From Stenogyne calaminthoides (Eukaryota; Streptophyta; Magnoliopsida; Lamiales; Lamiaceae), in contig JBBCBC010000025.1 of NCBI GenBank assembly GCA_037126765.1, positions 18,160,175 through 18,224,174 on the forward strand: a DNA stretch of 64,000 bases, in the 5' to 3' direction. The translations under genes were made by a program, and so were the position numbers. Positions 23,190-32,109 of this stretch are shown in pieces. Within the stretch, counting starts at the first letter, position 1. Every line of letters begins with the position of its first letter. The notes beneath the pieces were generated by a model. The model had not been told where the DNA came from, made no database searches, and was given only the letters and a program-made list of their open reading frames with translations.

Positions 23190-23991
23190 TTATTTATGTG
23201 AGTAAAAATGTTGTGACAACATTTCGGGTAACACATTTTTTGATTTTAAAACTTTTTTCAGTTTAAAACAGAATGATTGAATATGATCAGCAATAGAACA
23301 ATAATGGCAAACATATTTTCTCTTTCTAAACTTTTTTACTAAAACGGTTTTATCAGACAAATCTTTAACAAAAGATTTAAAACCAGCTTTTGCAAAAATT
23401 GTAGGTTTTTCAAAATAAAGAGATTTGGAAGTTTCAAAATCATAAAGATCAAAATCAGATTTATCAGATTTTTCAACAGAAAAAGCATCATTTAACATAG
23501 AGGTATCAAAGAAGAATTTTCTAAAATTCAAAGTTGAAGCATCCAACTTTTCGTTAAGCTTTGAGATCTCAAGATCCTTCCTAGTAAGGATTACCTCCAG
23601 TTTAGTAAATGTTTCTTTCAGATCATCATTTTTCCTCGTCATAAGTTTTAATTTCTGCAACAAATCTTCATAGGTCGTTTCAGTTCTTTTCTATGCATGT
23701 TAAAAATATCATAGTTGTGATTTTCACTTGAAATACATGTCTCAAGAATAGATTCATTAAAATAGTTCAGACAAGTATCTGAAAAAGATGGATACCTGAC
23801 AGATGTGGACATAACATCTGGCATAACATCAATGGTAAAAAATTTAAAATCATGCGAACGAGCTTCATTCAGGGTGACATTCAGGTTCATCTTCTTTTAC
23901 ATTTGAGAAGCGTTATAGATCTGACTTTTTGGCTGAATGTTTCCCTTTGATTTCTTCATCTTTCTTTTCAAGAAAGAGTTGCATTCCTTCG
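23190..23991 (-). pseudogene. gag: C1 Gag C-terminal region with zinc knuckle
   Basis: The frame at 23663-23190 has a Lys/Glu-rich helical start (KLEVILTRKDLEISKLNEKL, coiled-coil-like) and a CCHC knuckle CHYCSIADHIQSFC, spacing C-X2-C-X4-H-X4-C, which binds packaging RNA. A second frame (23890-23648) lies upstream. The B insertion falls just upstream; across the rejoined ends the frame continues into 45960-45835 (…LDLLTK then ECNSFLEKK). No clear UBN2 Gag core was seen. Confidence 0.72.
23987..23991 (+). repeat. Target-site duplication of B, left copy (CTTCG)
   Basis: Repeated exactly at 45830-45834, directly outside the B right LTR. Confidence 0.9.
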
Positions 23992-25294
23992 TGTTGGGAG
24001 ATGAATTTAATAAAAGAAGATTTTGATTATATCCCAAAACCCCTGAGTATGGCATGTTCAGGATAATCTTGATAGATGAGTCAGGATTCAGTTTTAGAGT
24101 GTTCAGGATGTTATCTGCACAATGTATAGTCAGCAGATATAGATCAGGATAGATTCTGAAGATTCTGAAGACTCAGTATGAAACTGAGAAACTGAAGACT
24201 CAATGAGAAACTGAAAAACTGAAGACTCAGTGAGAAACTGAGATACTGAAGACTCAGTAAGAAACTGAGAAACTGAAGACTCAGTACAAAGACTCAGTAT
24301 GTCTCTGAAGACACTGAGACTCAGAGAATCCTGAAGGCACAGTAATTACTGAAGACTCAGTAATTACTGAATACTCAGTATAAACCTGAATGTTCCGAAG
24401 CAAAGAAACTGAGGAATATAGCCGTTGGAATCCAGCTGACGTGGACCAATGAGAGGAAGACAACAAGCCTGAAAAAGTTGCAGAAGTTACAAAGAATAGT
24501 ATGGATTTGAATGTGATTCTCTCCAACGGTAACATTCAAATCCACACTATAAATGCAAGATCTTCCATCAAATTAAGTGTGGATGCGTGGAGAATATAGC
24601 ACACGATGCTACAGAGCTAAAATGACATATACTCAATGCATTCCCACCCTAGAACACAAGTCTGTAGATATACAAATATATTCAAAGAGTGTTCTAGAAC
24701 CCAATCTAAGCAACCCACGATGTATCCTAAGCTTAGAGAGATTTTCCCAACCTTAGCATTGAGGCTAAACAAATGTAAGGGAAAATCTCACCATAGTTGG
24801 AGACAACACCAAACCCAAACCCCATTCTCGTAAGAGATAACTAGTGGTGGAGTGAGGTAGTTGTTAGGCAATCCCGAGAAAGGGTGATAAGTCCCGTTGG
24901 AGTGTGAACTCGTTAAACATCTAGAGGCGAGCCCGAGAGGGTGATAAGTCCAGTTTGAGTAAGTAAACTACAGAGGTAGTCAGAAAGCTCAAAGTATAAA
25001 GGTTAGTAACCTACAGAGGTAGTCAGAAAACCTTAAGAAGTGTTTGAAGGAATTTCCCTAGGAACAGGGAGAGTGGATGTAGGAGCTTGAGTCTCCGAAC
25101 CACTATACATTGTTGTGTTCTTTACTGCTTTAAGTTCTTATCTTGTCATATGCTTTCGATTATAAGCAAGACACAACACATGAGCTTAAAACGCAAAAAT
25201 CTGGAATCACCATCCCTTCACCCCTGTTTTTATATGCATCTCACGACATGTTTGCTTCCGCACGCGCAAAATGGGTTTTTCACCGGGACCATCA
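23992..25294 (+). repeat. 5' LTR of B
   Basis: 1303 bp, TGTTGGGAGATGAATTTAAT to GGGACCATCA. A TATAAAT box is at 24548-24554. Two TAAACTACAGAGGTAGTCA-type subrepeats are at about 24965-25030, the second with one base changed. The segment 24160-24380 is a dense series of CTGAAGACTCAG-type motifs. The 81-84-codon frames in it also occur in the other copies and are not genes. Confidence 0.93.
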
Positions 25295-26126
25295 ATTGGT
25301 ATCAAAGTAGGAGTTCTAAAGTTTCAAAGTGAACACCTGAACTGATCTTTAAAAGAAAACCCGTTTCTTTAAAGATGCATATATTTTGATGTTTTGGCGT
25401 CTTTATCAGAAAGGATGTCAAAACATTATCAACTTGTGTTATTCAAGCTAATTTACAGATAACAAGTTGAGGGAGAACGAAATAACAAATTGAGGGGGAA
25501 CTCAAGGAACCAGAAGTAGATGGTCAAGATCAGACGAGGCTGCAGACGAGACTGATCGAGATCAGATGAGTTTGGAGTTAAACTGATGAGCTGTGCAAAA
25601 TCAGAAGTGAAGAAAAGCTAAAGCCAGCAAATCAGAAGAGAAGGTTGCAGATCAGAAGATGAGCAAAAGAGACTGATCAAGATCAGACGTGATCGAGATC
25701 GGATATGAAGATGAGCAGATGAGACTGATCGAGATCAGATATGATAAACCTGATATGCTAACCTAATATGATGACCTGATGCTGTCCTGATATGTTGATC
25801 TAAAGATGTGTTGATCTGATCAGTCAAGCTGATCAGATCAGGAAAAGAAGAAATCAGATAGCCTAAGTAAAAGTGATCTGAGGCTCAGTAAGTAAAGTGA
25901 ACTGAGACTCAGTATAGGTCAAGAGACCTGAGGGTCAGTAAGTCAAAGTGACCTGAAGGTCAGGATGTATGAATTCAGAGAACTAAACTCAGTCAGCCTG
26001 AGTGTCAGTATGCCTGAGCAGACAAGGTCCGCTGAAGAGAAGTCTGCTGAATCAAGTATCCTGAGGCTCAGATAAACCTGAGGCTCAGATGAGAAATCTG
26101 AGACTCAGATAAACCTGAAAACTCAT
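25295..26126 (+). other. B leader: PBS-like site and CTGA/CAG-rich repeats, non-coding
   Basis: TGGTATCAAAGTAGGAG at 25297 is a mutated initiator-Met-tRNA PBS (typical form TGGTATCAGAGC). After it come about 780 bp of imperfect repeats built from GATCAGATGAGACTGATCGA and CTGAGGCTCAG-like units, without a reading frame of note. A reverse-complement copy is at about 27480-28255. Confidence 0.75.
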
Positions 26127-27141
26127 ATAGAACTGAAGACTCAGTATGTCTCTGAAGACACTGAGACTCAGAGAATCCTGAAGGCACAGTAATTACTGAA
26201 GACTCAGTAATTACTGAATACTCAGTATAAACCTGAATGTTCCGAAGCAAAGAAACTGAGGAATATAGCCGTTGGAATCCAGCTGACGTGGACCAATGAG
26301 AGGAAGACAACAAGCCTGAAAAAGTTGCAGAAGTTACAAAGAATAGTATGGATTTGAATGTGATTCTCTCCAACGGTAACATTCAAATCCACACTATAAA
26401 TGCAAGATCTTCCATCAAATTAAGTGTGGATGCGTGGAGAATATAGCACACGATGCTACAGAGCTAAAATGACATATACTCATTGCATTCCCACCCTAGA
26501 ACACAAGTCTGTAGACATACAAATATATTCAAAGAGTGTTCTAGAACCCAAACTAAGCAACCCACGATGTATCCTAAGCTTAGAGAGATTTTCCCAACCT
26601 TAGCATTGAGGCTAAACAAATGTAAGGGAAAATCTCACCATAGTTGGAGACAACACCAAACCCAAACCCCATTCTCGTAAGAGATAACTAGTGGTGGAGT
26701 GAGGTAGTTGTTAGGCAATCCCGAGAAAGGGTGATAAGTCCCGTTGGAGTGTGAACTCGTTAAACATCTAGAGGCGAGCCCGAGAGGGTGATAAGTCCAG
26801 TTTGAGTAAGTAAACTACAGAGGTAGTCAGAAAGCTCAAAGTATAAAGGTTAGTAAACTACAGAGGTAGTCAGAAAACCTTAAGAAGTGTTTGAAGGAAT
26901 TTCCCTAGGAACAGGGAGAGTGGATGTAGGAGCTTGAGTCTCTGAACCACTATACATTGTTGTGTTCTTTACTTCTTTAAGTTCTTATTTTGTCATATGC
27001 ATTCGATTATAAGCAAGACACAACACATGAGCTTAAAACGCAAAAATATGGAATCACCATTCATTCACCCCTGTTTTTATATGCATCTCACGACATGTTT
27101 GCTTCCGCACGCGCAAAATGGGTTTTTCATTGGGACCATCA
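26127..27141 (+). repeat. 5'-truncated extra LTR inside B (direct orientation)
   Basis: About 1015 bp nearly identical to 24281-25294, from CTGAAGACTCAGTATGTCTC to GGGACCATCA. The first ~290 bp of the LTR are missing, so it has no PPT-LTR junction. It is followed by the same PBS-like leader (27142-27209). Confidence 0.9.
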
Positions 27142-27209
27142 ATTGGTATCAAAGCAGGAGTTCTAAAGTTTCAAAGTGAACACTTGAATTGATCTTTAAA
27201 AGAAAACCT

Positions 27210-28255
27210 TGTTACAAAACACTTAACCTATACTCAGGTTTCAGTTTTTACTATTACAAGAATGGTATATCTCCCAACAATTTTTACAATCAATCTCCCA
27301 ACAATTTCTTCAACAATAATCAGGCATATCAAAAGTAAAGACATGTAAAAAGATAATGAGGTATTATCTTTGAGCATAAAATCTAAAGTTTCATTGATGT
27401 ATGATAGAATGTTACAGTTTACAATGAACTTATCAAAAGTAAAGATAAAAACATAAAGAATTACAAGAGTCTTCAGTCTTCTTTGATCTTCAGCTCTAGC
27501 TCTTCATTCCTCTTCAACGGACCTTGTCTGATCAGGCATACTGACACTCAGGCTGACGGAGTCCAGTTCTTCTGACTTCAGACATCCTGACCCTCAGGTC
27601 ACTTTTACTTCCTGACCCTCAGGTCTCTTGACCTATACTGAGTCTCAGTTCACTTTACTTACTGAGCCTCAGATCACTTTTACTTAGGCTATCTGATTTC
27701 TTCTTTTCCTGATCTGATCAGCTTGACTGATCAGATCAACACATCTTTAGATCAACATATCAGGACAGCATCAGGTCATCATATTAGGTTAGCATATCAG
27801 GTTTATCATATCTGATCTCGATCAGTCTCATCTGCTCATCTTCATATCCGATCTCGATCACGTCTGATCTTGATCAGTCTCTTTTGCTCATCTTCTGATC
27901 TGCAACCTTCTCTTCTGATTTGCTGGCTTTAGCTTTTCTTCACTTCTGATTTTGCACAGCTCATCAGTTTAACTCCAAACTCATCTGATCTCGATCAGTC
28001 TCGTCTGCAGCCTCGTCTGATCTTGACCATCTACTTCTGGTTCCTTGAGTTCCCCCTCAATTTGTTATTTCGTTCCCCCTCAACTTGTTATCTGTAAATT
28101 AGCTTGAATAACACAAGTTGATAATGTTTTGACATCCTTTCTGATAAAGACGCCAAAACATCAAAATATATGCATCTTTAAAGAAACGGGTTTTCTTTTA
28201 AAGATCAGTTCAGGTGTTCACTTTGAAACTTTAGAACTCCTACTTTGATACCAAT
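27210..28255 (-). other. Inverted internal segment of B
   Basis: At about 27210 the leader (ending AAAGAAAACC) switches into the reverse complement of the 3' internal sequence at 29575-29690, with two TCTCCCAACAATT motifs. About 150 bp of unique sequence follow (27320-27470). Then comes the reverse complement of the B leader (27480-28255, matching 25295-26060). No gene. Confidence 0.85.
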
Positions 28256-29537
28256 TGATGGTCCCGGTGAAAAACCCATTTTGCGCGTGCGGAAGCAAAC
28301 ATGTCGTGAGATGCATATAAAAACAGGGGTGAATGAATGGTGATTCCATATTTTTGCGTTTTAAGCTCATGTGTTGTGTCTTGCTTATAATCGAATGCAT
28401 ATGACAAAATAAGAACTTAAAGAATTAAAGAACACAACAATGTATAGTGGTTCAGAGACTCAAGCTCCTACATCCACTCTCCCTGTTCCTAGGGAAATTC
28501 CTTCAAACACTTCCTAAGGTTTTCTGACTACCTCTATAGTTTACTAACCTTTCTACTTTGAGCTTTCTGACTACATCTGTAGTTTACTTACTCAAACTGG
28601 ACTTATCACCCTCTCGGGCTCGCTTCTAGATGTTTAACGAGTTCACACTCCAACGGGACTTATCACCCTCTCTCGGGATTGCCTAACAACTACCTCATTT
28701 CACCACTAGTTATCTCTTACGAGAATGGGGTTTGGGTTTGGTGTTGTCTCCAACTATGGTGAGATTTTCCCTTACATTTGTTTAGCCTCAATGCTAAGGT
28801 TGGGAAAATCTCTCTAAGCTTAGGATACATCGTGGGTTGCTTAGTTTGGGTTCTAGAACACTCTTTGAATATATTTGTATGTCTACAGACTTGTGTTCTA
28901 GGGTGGGAATGCAATGAGTATATGTCATTTTAGCTCTGTAGCATCGTGTGCTATATTCTCCACGCATCCACACTTAATTTGATGGAAGATCTTGTATTTA
29001 TAGTGTGGATTTGAATGTTACCGTTGGAGAGGTTCACATTCAAATCCATATTATTCTTTGTAACTTCTGCAGCTTTTTCAGGCTGGTTGTCTTCCTCTCA
29101 TTGGTCCACGTCAGCTGGATTCCAACGGCTATATTCCTCAGTTTCTTTGCTTCGGAACATTCAGGTTTATACTTAGTATTCAGTAATTACTGAGTCTTCA
29201 ATAATTACTGTGCCTTCAGGATTCTCTGAGTCTCAGTGTCTTCAGAGACATCTTGAGTCTTGATTTCTCGATTTCTTCTTTGAGTCTTGATATCTCGGTT
29301 TCTCCGAATCTTGATTTCTCGATTTCTCATTGAGTCTTGGTTTCTCGATTTCATCTTTGAGTCTTGAAATCTTGAGAATCTATCTCGATCTATATCTGCG
29401 ACTATACATTGTGCGATAACATCCTCAACACTCTAAAACCTGAATCGACTCATCTATCAAGATTATCCCCAACATGTCATACTCAGGGGTATTGGGATCT
29501 AATCAAAATCTTCTTTTATTAAATTCATCTCCCAACA
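28256..29537 (-). repeat. Inverted LTR inside B
   Basis: 1282 bp reading TGATGGTCCC to CATCTCCCAACA on the plus strand, i.e. a complete B-family LTR on the minus strand. It has leader sequence on its low side and a PPT on its high side, so internal DNA abuts both ends. The segment 29230-29470 differs from 24060-24290 mainly at CAG/CTG sites. Confidence 0.92.
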
Positions 29538-29551
29538 ATTTCCCCCTTTTT
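29538..29551 (-). promoter_or_regulatory. PPT of the inverted LTR
   Basis: ATTTCCCCCTTTTT on the plus strand, i.e. AAAAAGGGGGAAAT directly before the minus-strand LTR start. Confidence 0.85.
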
Positions 29552-29695
29552 GATGATGCCAAAACCATCTTGTTGAAGAAATTGTTGGGAGATTGATTTT
29601 GAAAATTGTTGGGAGATATACCATTCTTGTAATAGGAAAAACTAAAACCTGAGTATAGGTTAAGTGTTTTGTAACAAGATGGTTTTGGCATCATC
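29552..29695. repeat. Inverted-repeat spacer between two PPTs
   Basis: GATGATGCCAAAACCATCTT at 29551-29570 is the reverse complement of AAGATGGTTTTGGCATCATC at 29676-29695. Including the flanking PPTs and LTR starts, the two arms form a large palindrome centred near 29623. Between the arms lie two copies of AAATTGTTGGGAGAT, which resembles the PPT-LTR junction. Confidence 0.88.
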
Positions 29696-29709
29696 AAAAA
29701 GGGGGAAAT
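29696..29709 (+). promoter_or_regulatory. PPT of the B 3' LTR
   Basis: AAAAAGGGGGAAAT directly before the LTR start TGTTAGAAGATG (mutated from TGTTGGGAGATG). Confidence 0.88.
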
Positions 29710-30331
29710 TGTTAGAAGATGAATTTAATAAAAGAAGATTTTGATTAGATCCCAAAACCCCTGAGTATGACATGTTCAGGATAATTTTGATAGATGAGTC
29801 AGGATTCAATTTTAGAGTGTTCAGGATGTTATCTGCACAATGTATAGTCAGCAGATATAGATCAGGATAGATTCTGAAGATTCTGAAGACTCAAGATGAA
29901 AACCGAGAAACCAAGAATCAAGTGAGAACCGAGAAACCGAGATATCAAGACTCAAAGAAGAAACCGAGAAAACAAGACTCGGTATGAAGACTCAGTATGT
30001 CTCTGAAGACACTGAGACTCAGAGAATCCTGAAGGCACAAGAATTCTTCAAGACTCGCGGAATTATCAATACTCAATATAAACCTGAATGTTCCTGAAGC
30101 AAAGAAACTGAGGAATATAGCCGTTGGAATCCAGCTGACGTGGACCAATGAGAGGAAGACAACCAGCCTGAAAAAGTTGCAGAACTTACAAAGAATAGTA
30201 TGGATTTGAATGTGATTCTCTCCAACAGCAACATTCAAATCCACACTATAAATACAAGATCTTCCATCAAATTAAGCGTGGATGCGTGGAGAATATAGCA
30301 CACGATGCCACAGAGCTAAAAGGACATATAC
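29710..30331 (+). repeat. 3' LTR of B, part 1 (left of A)
   Basis: First 622 bp of the LTR, with the TATAAATA box at 30247-30254. It ends with the TATAC copied by insertion of A and resumes at 45158. In 29880-30075 CTGAG, CTGAAG and CAG motifs of the 5' LTR appear as CCGAG, TCAAG and CAA or CG forms. Confidence 0.92.
30327..30331 (+). repeat. Target-site duplication of A, left copy (TATAC)
   Basis: Repeated at 45153-45157. Uninterrupted LTR copies at 24627 and 26470 read GACATATACTCA across this site. Confidence 0.93.
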
Positions 30332-31897
30332 TGTAGGTCCCTAACGGGTTTCGTGAGGGCAGAAGTCTAGAGGGGGGGTGAATAGACTTCTGAAAACTTT
30401 TTTTCGTCTTGGTCGGGTGTGGTTGCGCTTAGCTTTGATCGAGTGCAAGTGAATCAATTTGGATGATAACCAACTTACTAATCGCTCAAGGCGGATCGAT
30501 TCGGTAACTATCGGTTTAACGACAGTCGGAAGCTAAGTTTTACGGTGTGAAAAATCAGTTTTATCAAATCAGATTCCAAAGTCAGTTTTTCAACCAGTTG
30601 ACCAAAGTGTCAAACTGATCAGATCAGAAGCTTGGTGCAAGCTGATCTTAACTTAGAATATGTATGCAGCTTTAATTAAGTAGAGTACGATAGTGTAAAA
30701 TAGGTAATCAAAGCAGGTAAATTGCACACAAGATTTATAGTGGTTCGGACAACCAGTCCTACGTCCACTCTTCCCTATCACAAGGGGCACCAACTAAACC
30801 AACTGGACTTAGATTTTTGTGTTAGTCCAACACAGTACACCAACAGATATTTAAAGAGTTCACACTCAACCGATCCCAGAAATCAGAACTAGAAACCCTA
30901 GTCTGAAATCTTGCTAAACAGCCTAACCTAACTTTGGGTTTTGGGTAAGATTGTTTTTGTTCCAACTTTGAAATCTTTCCTTGTTTTTAAGTAGCCTATC
31001 AGCTAGATGAAAAGATTTATGTGCTAAGAACTATGGGATGAACACTTAGAGAATAATCTTCAAGTTTTGTGTTCTTCGTGCGGAAATTTGATTATAGCTT
31101 GAGTTTCTTGATAGTTTCCGTGTCTTCACTCTGAAGAGTAATCCCATATTTATAGACCTCGAAATCAAAGAGCCGTTGGAGAGCAATTTGATTTTCCGGC
31201 TATATTTGGTAGACTTGCAGGATTGATGTGATGTGCTTCAGGGACAGCATGGCCGAAAGCATGAATAGTGTCTTTTATAGCCGTTTGATAAAGCAGCACC
31301 AAATCCCGTATTTGCCGGCTCCGATCATACGTGTCTTGTTCTTATTGGATAACAGAAGCACTTGTCAGTGTTTTGTTCTACCAACTAAGGTTGACATTCT
31401 TCTTGTACAGTTCATCGACGTATGATTTGGTGAAACATCAGTTTTCACCTGGTGTGAGCTGACCTGATCAGTTATGACTGATCAGTCTACCTGATAGAGT
31501 CTTCTGGTGCCAGTTGTCTTAGCTCAACTAGCAGACTCGGCTGATGTAGGTCTTCTGGTCTGATCTTCTGGAAGTCATCTGATCTTCAGGTCTTCTGCAT
31601 TTGAATTTCATGACTTCAGCTGAGATATCTGACTTGATCAGATCGATCTGATCTTCTATCCTTCTCTTGCCTTCTGGCCTGTCGGATATCAGCTGTTCTT
31701 TTGAACTTTAGATCTGACCTATACATATTGAGATTCCCCCTCAATATGTGACCTATCTAATACATCAGTTGTTCTATACAATAATTATCAACTGGTAAAT
31801 TTATAACTGGTAATAAAAACATCAGTCAGCTAACAGGTCTGACTGGTCCTATTACATGTGTTTTAGAACTTTCATCAAAACTCTAAATTTCCCAACA
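30332..31897 (-). repeat. 3' LTR of A
   Basis: 1566 bp; on the minus strand it starts TGTTGGGAAATTTAG and ends GGACCTACA. A TATA box (TATAAATA on the minus strand) is at 31147-31154. It is nearly identical to the 5' LTR except for about 150 bp at 30400-30550, where differences fall mainly at CAG/CTG motifs. Confidence 0.95.
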
Positions 31898-31911
31898 ATT
31901 TCCCCCTTTTT
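31898..31911 (-). promoter_or_regulatory. PPT of A
   Basis: AAAAAGGGGGAAAT on the minus strand, directly before the 3' LTR. Confidence 0.9.
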
Positions 31912-32109
31912 GATGAAACCAAAACACTTGAGAAACCAGCACAGTTGATAAATATAGAACAATAAAGAGCATATAATCAGAAGACAATGAGATTTTGTCT
32001 TAGGATCAGAAAACAGATAACTTTTCATTAATCAGATTTATCGATTACATATTATATCAGAAAAGTTTAAGTTTTAAATCCAGCTGATCCTAAGTAGTCT
32101 TCTGATTCT

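Larger units (their letters stand above)
21417..23991 (-). mobile_element. Copia element C1, 3' half (left of the B insertion)
   Basis: Minus-strand copia of a lineage other than Sirevirus. It continues at 45835-47211 on the far side of B. The duplicated CTTCG (23987-23991 and 45830-45834) and a reading frame that runs across the rejoined ends show this. The pol region has a large internal deletion. The 3' end is cut off by the satellite array before any LTR. Confidence 0.85.

Noticed and set aside
24281..24535. 84- and 104-codon minus-strand frames in B LTRs (also 26068-26382)
   Set aside because: Both lie in copies of the same LTR segment, antisense to it, and have no family similarity that I recognise.
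24636..24833. 65-codon frame repeated at 26483 and, inverted, at 28914-28717
   Set aside because: It is retained because the LTR copies are nearly identical, and the 45158-45829 copy adds no evidence for coding function; no domain.
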